Notes under the pieces: generated by a model
Seen by the model: the letters and a program-made list of their open reading frames with translations, nothing else
What the model was told of the DNA's origin: nothing
Databases searched by the model: none
Assembly: GCA_902632935.1 (NCBI GenBank)
Contig: CACPEJ010000003.1
Location: 1-64,000 of the forward strand
DNA length: 64,000 nt
Reading direction: 5' to 3'
From: an uncultured Pelagibacteraceae bacterium
Lineage (GTDB): Bacteria > Pseudomonadota > Alphaproteobacteria > Pelagibacterales > Pelagibacteraceae
In this document: piece after piece, positions 36,658-44,098 of the stretch
Numbering within the stretch: the first letter of the stretch is position 1
Layout: the number at the start of each line of letters is the position of its first letter
Position numbers and translations under genes: made by a program

Positions 36658-37347
36658 TTATTGAACCAAATTATTCATCTCATTAAATTTTTTTAATCTT
36701 CCTAAAAACAAATTTTGATATGTTACTAGTTCGGGCCCTTGAATTTTAAACTCTTGAAATAAATTATCCACTGTGCAAACAAGAATAATACAAGATGTAA
36801 TATTAGAATTATACACAACATTATGTGCTAAAGAATACGCTGCACATTGTAATAGCCAACTATCTATATACTCGAATTTTTTTGGTCTCCGCGCATTTTT
36901 AAAATCTATGATGCAAGATTGACCCTCATAAATTCCTACACAATCAGCAGTACCCGCGTACCTATCAGGATAATAAAGTGTACATTCAACTCCCCATATT
37001 TCCTCTAGTCTATTTTTTAAACCCTTTTCAATAATTTCTTTAGCCATTGTTTTATATTGTTCTTTATCCTCAAAGAAACTCAAGTTTTCTCTTCCTAAAA
37101 GAAAAGACTCTAAGTAACTGTGCATTTGAGACCCGCGGGAAGCAGCGTCTTTAACAATCTTATTTGCTACAGCTTCTCCTGTTCGTTCTCGCCAGTTGGC
37201 TAAAGCAGCCTTATCCTCTTCAGATTTTGTTGCATCTAGAATTGAGGTGACGCTTGGTAATTTTGTTTCACCTAATAAGTATCTTCTTATTCCATCTTCA
37301 GTTGCTCTTGATGATGTAGGATAGTTATATTTCTTATTCCATCGCAT
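36658..37347 (-). CDS. PD-(D/E)XK nuclease of the MGME1/RecB-like type
   Basis: About 229 residues from the ATG at 37347; a TTG at 37425 would add 26 residues and overlap rmuC by 41 bases. The fold is shown by PSVTSIL and an ALANWRER segment, GSQMHSYLE (motif I Glu), GTADCVG then CIIDFKNA (the D...DxK core) and the following QCAAYSLA helix. These are the marks of the single-stranded DNA exonucleases related to mitochondrial MGME1, also found in phages. It would trim ssDNA ends or flaps. Context with SbcB-like exonuclease and RmuC supports a DNA repair or recombination role; the precise substrate is inferred. Confidence 0.8.
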   Translation of the reverse strand: MRWNKKYNYPTSSRATEDGIRRYLLGETKLPSVTSILDATKSEEDKAALANWRERTGEAVANKIVKDAASRGSQMHSYLESFLLGRENLSFFEDKEQYKTMAKEIIEKGLKNRLEEIWGVECTLYYPDRYAGTADCVGIYEGQSCIIDFKNARRPKKFEYIDSWLLQCAAYSLAHNVVYNSNITSCIILVCTVDNLFQEFKIQGPELVTYQNLFLGRLKKFNEMNNLVQ

Positions 37348-37384
37348 GAGATTTCTTATAGAGGGTATTTTCTGAAAAAAGAAA

Positions 37385-38482
37385 TTATTTTTTAACTTGT
37401 CTATTTCTCTCAACGAAATTCTCAACGTTCTCAGTTAGTACAGCTTTTTCAACTTGCTCGGGATCTTTTATATTTTCTAAAGTTCTTGTAATTGATCTAG
37501 CATCAGTTCCAAACTTATCAACAACACTCATCGCCTCATCTAATTTTTTTCTTAAAACTATTACATTGTCAAAATGTTTAGCAAATCTTGTGCTGATTGT
37601 TTTTAGATGATTGTAAATTTCCACAGCTCCCTTTTGAACTTTTAATGATTGAAAACCCATATGTAGGGATTGTAAATAAGCTGAGAGAGTATTAGGGCCA
37701 CAAATAACAATTTTATATTTTCTCATCAATTCTTGAGTAAGTAATTCTTTTGAACTTGGATCTTGATACTCGGTTAATTCTCTGTAAAGACTTTCTGAGG
37801 CTGCATAAACTATGGCAAAATCAGTTGTTTTTGGTGGTACTATATACTTCTCATTAACGCTTTTTGCTTTCAACTTAAAAGCACTTGCCAATTTTGCTCT
37901 AGCATCAGCAACTGCTTTTTTATCATCTGCCTCATGTGCATCTGTAATTGCTTTAAATTTTTCGACTGGAAAATGAGAGTCCACTGGGACCAAAACATCT
38001 CCTTGAAGTTTGATAGCAAATTCCACATTCTCACTAGTATCCTCTTTCATCTTCACATTAGTCATAAATTGAGATGCGGGTAATAAGTCCCTCATAAGCG
38101 CATCAAGGCTACTCTCTGCTAAAACACCATATTTCTTAACGCCAGCAAGTATTTTTGTAATACCTTCTTGGCTTTGATTTAATAATTGAACCTGTTGATT
38201 GAAATTTCCAACCTTTTCATCAACCTTAGTTAAAGCCTCAGTCATGTCTTTTGTAACACCAGTTGATAAGGCATTAAACGAAGTAGACATAGAACTTAAT
38301 GAGGTATTGATTGTAGCATTTAAGCTATCTTTGAGTTTTACAATTTCTGCATTTAAATTAGCTATTTCTTCAGCTTCTTTATTTTCATCTTCTTTTTTAG
38401 TTTTAGACTTAATGTTTAAATAAAGAATTGCTAATGTTGCTATAAGCAACAAACCTAAAATTATTATTAAAATTGTATCCAT
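37385..38482 (-). CDS. rmuC: DNA recombination protein RmuC
   Basis: The 365-residue protein has one N-terminal membrane helix (about 4-22), a charged coiled coil (about 30-130) and the RmuC nuclease-like domain with DVLVPVDSHFPVEKFKAI, FAIVYAASESLYREL and GPNTLSAYLQSL. It is shorter than E. coli RmuC (475), mainly in the coil. RmuC limits recombination at inverted repeats, and recent work links such proteins to cleavage of branched DNA. A perfect AAGGAGG lies at 38498-38504, but 15 bases from the ATG, further than usual. Codirectional with the SbcB-like and MGME1-like genes. Confidence 0.92.
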   Translation of the reverse strand: MDTILIIILGLLLIATLAILYLNIKSKTKKEDENKEAEEIANLNAEIVKLKDSLNATINTSLSSMSTSFNALSTGVTKDMTEALTKVDEKVGNFNQQVQLLNQSQEGITKILAGVKKYGVLAESSLDALMRDLLPASQFMTNVKMKEDTSENVEFAIKLQGDVLVPVDSHFPVEKFKAITDAHEADDKKAVADARAKLASAFKLKAKSVNEKYIVPPKTTDFAIVYAASESLYRELTEYQDPSSKELLTQELMRKYKIVICGPNTLSAYLQSLHMGFQSLKVQKGAVEIYNHLKTISTRFAKHFDNVIVLRKKLDEAMSVVDKFGTDARSITRTLENIKDPEQVEKAVLTENVENFVERNRQVKK

Positions 38483-38524
38483 GATTCGTATGTTATACCT
38501 CCTTGATTATATTTAAAGTTTTTT

Positions 38525-38734
38525 TCAATTTACTTTTACGATTATGTTATTTTTTATTATTACCTCTGCAAAAAATTCACGTCCTTTATTCTCGGTTGAA
38601 TGAGGCCTGTTGCTACCAACTAACACTCCACTTTCCTTATACTCAGGTCCAAACATACTGGTTTCAGTATAATTAAGTGTTTTTCCTATATTTTCCTTAA
38701 GCTCTTTTTTGGATTTGTAATTAAAAATTAGCAT
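38525..38734 (-). CDS. Small protein of unknown function (69 residues)
   Basis: No function is recognised. The protein begins with a basic stretch (FNYKSKKELKENIGK) and has a conserved-looking core, TSMFGPEYKESG, VGSNRPH and GREFFAEV, ending in short alternating beta-type strands. It looks like a small beta-rich domain. It shares one base with the stop/start junction of the upstream 96-residue gene, which in turn overlaps vsr, so it may be the last gene of the island operon. Composition is ordinary for the window. A 42-base gap precedes rmuC. Confidence 0.7.
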   Translation of the reverse strand: MLIFNYKSKKELKENIGKTLNYTETSMFGPEYKESGVLVGSNRPHSTENKGREFFAEVIIKNNIIVKVN

Positions 38735-39024
38735 TAGTTTAATAACCTTTTGGGGACTTTACCCATCATAATTTCTTTCATATCTGAAAATTCTGAAGCA
38801 ACATGATTTTGAACTGTTTTTATAAATGACTTGATAGTTTTTTTATTATAGCCCAAATTTTTTAAAATCTTCTCAGCCTCTTTTTCATTTTCAGTAGAAA
38901 TATAATGCTCAGCGATAGATAAATACCTAAAAAAAACCTCTTTTTGATTTTCTGATTTTAATTCTGATAGTTTTAGCTCCATTAAGTAACTTTTATCCAT
39001 TATTTGATATATATCTTTAGGCAA
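38734..39024 (-). CDS. Small helical protein of unknown function (96 residues)
   Basis: Not recognised. The sequence is charged and almost wholly helical by composition, with segments such as YLMELKLSELKSENQKE, FFRYLSIAEHYISTENEKEAEKIL (TPR-like in look) and TVQNHVASEFSDMKEIM. Its start lies inside the end of vsr (8-base overlap) and its end overlaps the 69-residue gene by 1 base, indicating translational coupling with the Vsr-like nuclease. It may therefore be an accessory or inhibitory partner of that nuclease, though nothing in the sequence proves it. Confidence 0.7.
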   Translation of the reverse strand: MPKDIYQIMDKSYLMELKLSELKSENQKEVFFRYLSIAEHYISTENEKEAEKILKNLGYNKKTIKSFIKTVQNHVASEFSDMKEIMMGKVPKRLLN

Positions 39025-39388
39025 TGATTAGACGTTCCAGAGTGTTAAAAGTTTTATCAATATTCTTTCCTTTTAAAGTACACTCCCATACATCAATGAC
39101 TTTCCAACCTAATTTTTTAAGTTTATCTTTATTAATAAAATCTCTCTTTTTATTTAGTTCTAATCTTTCTATCCAATATTGAGTTTTAGTCTTTGGCACA
39201 TTGCTATGGGCGCAGCCGTGATAATGCCAATAGCAACCATGAACGTTTAGAATTGTTTTATGTTTATGCAGAACTATGTCTGGTTTGCCAGGAAGTTTTT
39301 TTACATGAATTCTAAATCTATAACCATTTTTATATAGTATAGATCTAATTAATTTTTCTGGTTTAGTGTTTTTGGATTTAGTATTCAA
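39017..39388 (-). CDS. vsr: Vsr-fold (very short patch repair type) DNA endonuclease
   Basis: A 123-residue Vsr endonuclease. Recognisable elements are PEKLIRSILYKNGYRFRIH, KLPGKPDIVL (catalytic Asp37), NVHGCYWHYHGC (H50, with zinc-type His/Cys), KTQYWIERLELNKKRD and GWKVIDVWECTL. Vsr nicks next to T:G mismatches created by deamination of 5-methylcytosine; related enzymes act as restriction nucleases in some modification systems. The only in-frame start is TTG at 39388, with a stop 6 codons upstream, so it lacks the ~14 N-terminal residues that in E. coli Vsr contact mismatched DNA. It lies 4 bases after the 258-residue gene in the island operon. Confidence 0.9.
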   Translation of the reverse strand: MNTKSKNTKPEKLIRSILYKNGYRFRIHVKKLPGKPDIVLHKHKTILNVHGCYWHYHGCAHSNVPKTKTQYWIERLELNKKRDFINKDKLKKLGWKVIDVWECTLKGKNIDKTFNTLERLIIA

Positions 39389-39392
39389 GTTT

Positions 39393-40169
39393 TCAAATCT
39401 GGTTTAACTTTTTGAGTTCATCAAATTCTTTAGGAAGTAATAAAACTATATCATTTGGATCCATTGACCATATATCATAAATTTCATTATATTGATTTAA
39501 CTTATCAATTAGTCTTCCTAAGGATGCTTTAACTAAAGTTTTTTTATTTTTTTTTCTGATATATTTTTTTGAGTAGCCTGGTCTGGGTTTATTATTTTTT
39601 TTATCAAAATAAAGTTTATAAGAGATATGGCCACTGGGAATAAAATTTTCATTTATTCTGTGACTAATAAACTGTTCTAAATAATCTGATCCAAAATAAG
39701 GTGCTTTTGATAAAAATAATTTAGATGACTCTCCATAAGTATTCACAGCATACCATGGGGTCCTAATTAAATGTCTATTTCTAACAAACCAATCTTGATT
39801 AAGAATATATCTGTGTTCCGAGTAACCTGTCATTTCAATACTAAACACTTCATTAAAATGAAATAATGTTATCCAGTCCCACATTTTTTCATCAAAATAT
39901 ATTTCATTTTGATTACAATCTTTTAATAATTCATTTAAATAAATTCCAAGATCATATGAATTTTTAAAATTTTGTTTTTTTAAAATTTTTCCATTCTCAA
40001 CTTCTGAACTAAGTGTGTCGTTATTCAGCAGATTTTCAATCTCATCTTTTAGTTTTTTAGTAAATCCTTTTTTGATGTCTTTTTTATTCTGTATTATTGA
40101 TTGCTTAATTTTATCGTAGATTAAAATATACTTATTATGACCATCCTCTGTAAATCTTCTCAGTTTCAT
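39393..40169 (-). CDS. Island protein of unknown function (258 residues, possibly DUF6339-like)
   Basis: Function is not recognised. The protein begins with a basic region and has a conserved-looking middle, MWDWITLFHFNEVF and YILNQDWFVRNRHLIRTPWYAV, then SSKLFLSKAPYFGSDYLEQF and a basic C-terminal third (KKYIRKKNKK) ending DPNDIVLLLPKEFDEL. The RHLIRTPW element recalls DUF6339, a family seen near methyltransferases in defence loci, but this is a low-confidence memory match. It overlaps the 295-residue gene by 4 bases (ATGA) and precedes vsr by 4 bases, so the three are translated together. Confidence 0.8.
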   Translation of the reverse strand: MKLRRFTEDGHNKYILIYDKIKQSIIQNKKDIKKGFTKKLKDEIENLLNNDTLSSEVENGKILKKQNFKNSYDLGIYLNELLKDCNQNEIYFDEKMWDWITLFHFNEVFSIEMTGYSEHRYILNQDWFVRNRHLIRTPWYAVNTYGESSKLFLSKAPYFGSDYLEQFISHRINENFIPSGHISYKLYFDKKNNKPRPGYSKKYIRKKNKKTLVKASLGRLIDKLNQYNEIYDIWSMDPNDIVLLLPKEFDELKKLNQI

Positions 40170-41053
40170 ATTTCGCTTTCCTCAAGGTCGATAGATGGAG
40201 CAAAGTTATTGTAAGAAATAAATTTATCTATCAGTTTTTTCCCAGAGGCGTCTGGTAAATTACTGACAAAAGTATTTACTACATCCTCTATCCATTGCTC
40301 AGCTTCTGGATTTGTTTCGGTCTCTCCATTATCAATTATTAACAAAGACTCGGGAGTAGTAATTTCGGGATCACCTAATTTTTTATTTATTTCCTCAAAC
40401 CATTTTGATTTCCAGGGACAATCTTCAAATTTATTATCTGTTAAATATGTTTTAAGTAGCTCTCGAAGTGCTGCTGTATAGATGAGTGTTTTTTGGATAG
40501 GGTCTATATTATTGTCTAACTTATGTTTTATGTTACATCCTCTTTTTAGTACTAAGATTGGCTTATTACCTGGGGTCATTTCTAGTTTAAATGCTGTACC
40601 AATATCATCCTCCCTGGTTGGCAATAAAGATTCTGTTTTATAATTCCCATCTTTTCCATCGTCTGGTTCATCATAAAATTCCCTTATTTTAGATCTACCA
40701 ATTATCCTATAAACGACTACATCATTAAATTTACCTTTTTTAGAGACAAAGAGATTAAATCTTACAGCATCTTTATCAATATTGTTAACAAAGTAAGAAA
40801 AGGTATTACTTTCTTCTTTATTCAAAGTTTTAATATCTCCCATGTTCCATGGTTTTAATCCAGCACCTCTATTGTTGTAAGCTTGAAAAAAAACCTCACA
40901 ATCATCATCAAAATTATGTCTTTTCAAATTCACTTCTACTTTAATATGAATTCCATCATTAGAAATTTTATCTAGCAAAACCTTCACGTCAGGATTTTCA
41001 CCTTTATGTGTGATTCTCTCCTCATCAAAAATTGTAATTGTATTTTTAGACAT
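40166..41053 (-). CDS. Island protein of unknown function (295 residues)
   Basis: Not recognised. The N-terminal half looks beta-rich (IHIKVEVNLKRHNF, VFFQAYNNRGAGLKPWNM, AVRFNLFVSKKG), like a sandwich or Ig-type domain. The C-terminal half has a helical block, IQKTLIYTAALRELLKTYL, a Trp-rich stretch (CPWKSKWFEEI) and an acidic tail. There is no signal peptide or membrane segment. It starts one base inside the GHKL gene's stop and ends 4 bases into the next gene, so it belongs to one operon with the ATPase. It may be a substrate-sensing or scaffold partner; this is a guess from position only. Confidence 0.8.
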   Translation of the reverse strand: MSKNTITIFDEERITHKGENPDVKVLLDKISNDGIHIKVEVNLKRHNFDDDCEVFFQAYNNRGAGLKPWNMGDIKTLNKEESNTFSYFVNNIDKDAVRFNLFVSKKGKFNDVVVYRIIGRSKIREFYDEPDDGKDGNYKTESLLPTREDDIGTAFKLEMTPGNKPILVLKRGCNIKHKLDNNIDPIQKTLIYTAALRELLKTYLTDNKFEDCPWKSKWFEEINKKLGDPEITTPESLLIIDNGETETNPEAEQWIEDVVNTFVSNLPDASGKKLIDKFISYNNFAPSIDLEESEI

Positions 41054-43206
41054 TAGCTCTCTCTTTCATACATGTGATGTATCATAAATTTTTCCTCAGA
41101 TTCTTTTCCAAAACCAGTTATTGAAAAGTCAAAATCTTCTTTTGAGGCAGCGCAAACAATTTTATTCTTATCATTCTTAACGATATTAAGTGATCCATGC
41201 ACATTATACTTGAAAGTTTTAGTGTCACTAAAATCAAAATCTTCCTCACAATAGTTATTGTATGGTCTTGTAGTGCCATCATCATATGCTGCTGTGATAC
41301 GGATCTTAATTGGATAAAAGGTATAATTATTTTTTCTAAATTCTTCAAATTCAGTTAGTCTGTTATTTGTTGACATTATGCCTTGATTAATCTTTTGGAC
41401 GTGTTTTTTTGGTAATTTATCTTTTCTTTCATTTAATAATTTATTTGCTTCTTTAATAAATAATTCACCTTGCTCTTCATATCTTGCTATATCCTCTTTC
41501 TTATATTTTACACCTTTGGCAACCCAATAAATTTTATCATTTTCTTTTTTTACTCTTGCTCGATATGCTTTTAATTTATTAGGTATTTCTGGTAACTTAT
41601 ATTTTGAGGTAAGAACATCATCGTTTTCGTCCTCATCATCTTCCTCTCCATGATTTTCATTTTCTATCTCTCTATCTGAAATTATTGAACATAAGTCTAA
41701 AGTTGTTTTCTCATCTAAAGTATCACCACTCTGACTTAATAAATCCTGTAATGACATGAAAGCATGATTCAAAAATGAAATATAAGGTCTTTGAACATTA
41801 TGTTTATAGAAAACCTTATATTTAGGATGGTCAACTCTTACTCTAGTATGATTTGCAACTTCTCCATTTTTTACAAGTAGCATCGACTCTTCTTCTTGAA
41901 TATCCGCAAAGAAGAAATTAGTAGTTCTTTTTCGACATTGTGTAATTGGCATGTCACCACGTAATGTATCGCAATACTTATATTGTTGATTTGCATAATC
42001 GGGAAATTTTTTTACGTAAAAATTAAAAGTACAATTAACATCTTCAAATTGGTCGGTAAGCTTGCCCTCTTTAAGTATTTTTTTTGCGAGGATGAATTTT
42101 AATTGATATTTAATTATTTTCCCTTCTTTATATAAATTTTGTATTTCATCCGTAAGATTTGACGAAACATCCAGAGAGGTTGGTCTTTGAGGTACAATAC
42201 TCAAATCAAAATTTTTCGCCTTATTTTGATCAATTTCATCTATAAAATCAAAATATTCTTCTATCATTTTTTTATCAGTTTCATTTTCAGAATATTTTTC
42301 TTTATAAATTTCAAGTAACGTATCTTTATTAATCTCTTTTCCACTAGCGACCTCAACTCTTAATTTTTTTCTTAAAATTGGGACTCGATAATTTTTACAA
42401 ATTGTTTCTTTTACTTTATCGAGAGTGACATCTTCGTTAATAAAGGGGATTACTACTGTTAATCCAGGTTCTTTTTTTCTTTTAACACCAAAAATTTTTT
42501 TAAGTTCATCAATTTTCTTTTGGTTACTTATAGGAAGAGCCCAAAATTTTCCTTGATAATCTTTACTTTCAACTTTGTCCCCAAAATGAACAAAGGGTTT
42601 ATATTCTGTCCCGTTAAGTTCAAAGATACCGAAATATGAAATTCCCATAAAAAATTCAGTCCCATCATCTCTAACTGTGAAAAAGAAAAAAGTTGAAATA
42701 TCGGAACTCAAACAAAAAGTTTGTTTACCTTCTCCCTCACTACCGCCCAAATGAGCAGCCTTACCTTTTCTTCTGCCCCCTATCTCATGAGTAAACTGAT
42801 GTATCAGATTAGGTTGACCGTTAGGTAATTTTGAAAAATAATGATTTGGATCACCAAGTAATCCTGTTGTATTAAAATCTTCCATTATTAGACAATTTAT
42901 ATCTTGCCCATGTTCTGGAATTTTTTGCATTGCAGAAAGTTCTGAATTTTCAAGATAATCTTCAAATTTATCTTTTAAGAAATTTTCCTTAAAGCTTGTA
43001 TATGAAACTCTAGTAGCATGAATTTTAATCAAAGTATTTGAGAAAGATTTTGCAATAGCATCTAAGGCATTTTGTATAAATTCTAATACACAGCTTAATG
43101 CGTTAAATTTATCTTGTGGTTTTGAATCACCTGGTTCGTCACCCTCTCCAACAGGGCCTGCAACCCATGTAAAACTTTTAATTATTTTTCTATTAAGTTC
43201 ATTCAT
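41053..43206 (-). CDS. GHKL (MutL/MORC/Hsp90-like) ATPase of a predicted defence locus
   Basis: A 717-residue protein with a clear GHKL ATP-binding domain at its N-terminus. Motif N is LEFIQNALDAI (E42, N46, D49), motif G1 is MEDFNTTGLLG (D110, G115) and motif G2 is GGSEGEGKQTF (about 154-164). After it come an S5-like domain and a long charged region with an acidic EDDEDENDD stretch (about 525) and helical coils. The layout matches MORC/MutL-type ATPases found in bacterial modification and restriction clusters, rather than MutL of mismatch repair, which lacks such a tail. With dcm and vsr in the same locus, it is the likely motor or switch of the system. Confidence 0.85.
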   Translation of the reverse strand: MNELNRKIIKSFTWVAGPVGEGDEPGDSKPQDKFNALSCVLEFIQNALDAIAKSFSNTLIKIHATRVSYTSFKENFLKDKFEDYLENSELSAMQKIPEHGQDINCLIMEDFNTTGLLGDPNHYFSKLPNGQPNLIHQFTHEIGGRRKGKAAHLGGSEGEGKQTFCLSSDISTFFFFTVRDDGTEFFMGISYFGIFELNGTEYKPFVHFGDKVESKDYQGKFWALPISNQKKIDELKKIFGVKRKKEPGLTVVIPFINEDVTLDKVKETICKNYRVPILRKKLRVEVASGKEINKDTLLEIYKEKYSENETDKKMIEEYFDFIDEIDQNKAKNFDLSIVPQRPTSLDVSSNLTDEIQNLYKEGKIIKYQLKFILAKKILKEGKLTDQFEDVNCTFNFYVKKFPDYANQQYKYCDTLRGDMPITQCRKRTTNFFFADIQEEESMLLVKNGEVANHTRVRVDHPKYKVFYKHNVQRPYISFLNHAFMSLQDLLSQSGDTLDEKTTLDLCSIISDREIENENHGEEDDEDENDDVLTSKYKLPEIPNKLKAYRARVKKENDKIYWVAKGVKYKKEDIARYEEQGELFIKEANKLLNERKDKLPKKHVQKINQGIMSTNNRLTEFEEFRKNNYTFYPIKIRITAAYDDGTTRPYNNYCEEDFDFSDTKTFKYNVHGSLNIVKNDKNKIVCAASKEDFDFSITGFGKESEEKFMIHHMYERES

Positions 43207-43477
43207 AATTTCTCAATTCTCTTTTTATTACCTCAATTTCATTTAAGCATTTTTTTAAAATAAACTTACTTTTTGAAACTTTTATAAATTTTAATATATT
43301 GGTTGGTAAATTTAGAATTTTATTTAGTAAAAATAATATTTTCTTGTTTTTATAAAATTCAATCTCTGTTTTTTTGGTGAATTCAACACTTTGTAAATAT
43401 ATTGTATAATCCCTTGCAAATTCTTGAGCGTATTGCAATCTGTCCTTTAAACAAGAATGGAAATAATCTCTTTTCAA
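43199..43477 (-). CDS. Small basic protein of unknown function (92 residues)
   Basis: Not recognised. A helical, Lys-rich protein (KRDYFHSCLKDRLQYAQEF at the start; ILKFIKVSKSKFILKKCLNE near the end) with a hydrophobic middle (KKILFLLNKILNLP) that is too polar for a sure membrane helix. The start is TTG at 43477 with a good ribosome site, AAAGGAG, about 8 bases upstream, which supports a real gene. Its stop overlaps the GHKL start by 8 bases, so the pair is translationally coupled. It may be an accessory subunit of the ATPase. Confidence 0.65.
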   Translation of the reverse strand: MKRDYFHSCLKDRLQYAQEFARDYTIYLQSVEFTKKTEIEFYKNKKILFLLNKILNLPTNILKFIKVSKSKFILKKCLNEIEVIKRELRNYE

Positions 43478-43712
43478 TTAAACTCCTTTATAGTTAGTTT
43501 TTAACGCGTACAAGCTACATAGAAAGAAAGAAAGGTGTAGCTTTGCACGCATTAAAATTTGCATAGTTAACTTGCCAATTGCAACTTTTGAACACAAACA
43601 TAAGAAAAAACCAGGATGCACTCTGGCAAGAGGTATTGTAAGTGTTCTTTCGATGTAGCTGCCCACCGTGTATGATAACCTCTTCTTATTAAGGTGCATC
43701 AATTCTCTAATT
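43478..43712 (-). other. Structured, relatively GC-rich non-coding stretch in the island
   Basis: This 235-base spacer between two small genes has no convincing coding frame; the 107-residue frame across it has an implausible composition and runs into the 95-residue gene. It holds several inverted repeats. The strongest is GCGTACAAGCTACA (43506-43519) with TGTAGCTTTGCACGC (43536-43550), a 14-bp stem with one bulge. CTTGCC/GGCAAG (43571 and 43625) and a second TGTAGCT (43654) could form alternatives. On the minus strand CCAG..CTGG followed by TTTTTT (about 43605-43625) is a weak terminator-like element. It may be a leader RNA or regulatory site controlling the GHKL operon. Confidence 0.4.
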
Positions 43713-44000
43713 TTATTTTTTAAAATACTGCTCATAAAGATTTTCTGAATTTTGGTTTTTGTTTTTCTTCTTAGAATTGCGGCTCCATTTGTCATAAACA
43801 AATTCTTTGCTCCATTTTTTTAAACAATCCTCAACAATTTTTTGTGCTTTATCTGGTACCTCGTAAGTATTTCTATTAGACAAATATCCAACACCTCTTA
43901 AAGCACTTTTTAGAAGTCTCATTCTCAAGTTAAAATAATGCTCAAACTTTTCCGATGGCGTCATATGTCGTGTTCTGCTATTATCGTCTTTCTTAACCAT
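43713..44000 (-). CDS. Small charged protein of unknown function (95 residues), divergent from dcm
   Basis: Not recognised. It is polar and basic, with a helical core (FEHYFNLRMRLLKSALRGVGYLS), a middle segment EVPDKAQKIVEDCLKKW and a Lys/Asn-rich tail. No motif for a known regulator is visible, but its place as the first minus-strand gene, head-to-head with dcm across 98 bases, is where control proteins of modification systems often sit. No HTH can be assigned. The codon use resembles its neighbours. Confidence 0.65.
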   Translation of the reverse strand: MVKKDDNSRTRHMTPSEKFEHYFNLRMRLLKSALRGVGYLSNRNTYEVPDKAQKIVEDCLKKWSKEFVYDKWSRNSKKKNKNQNSENLYEQYFKK

Positions 44001-44098
44001 TTTTATGACCTTTAATTACCCCTTCTTTTCTCTATTATATTTCTTAATATATTTCATTTGCGTTTTCACAGACGATCTGATAACAGTTTTGAAACTAA

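Noticed and set aside
43478-43801. 107-residue minus-strand frame in the island
   Set aside because: It overlaps the better supported 95-residue gene by about 89 bases, has an implausible composition and crosses several inverted repeats; I treat 43478-43712 as non-coding.
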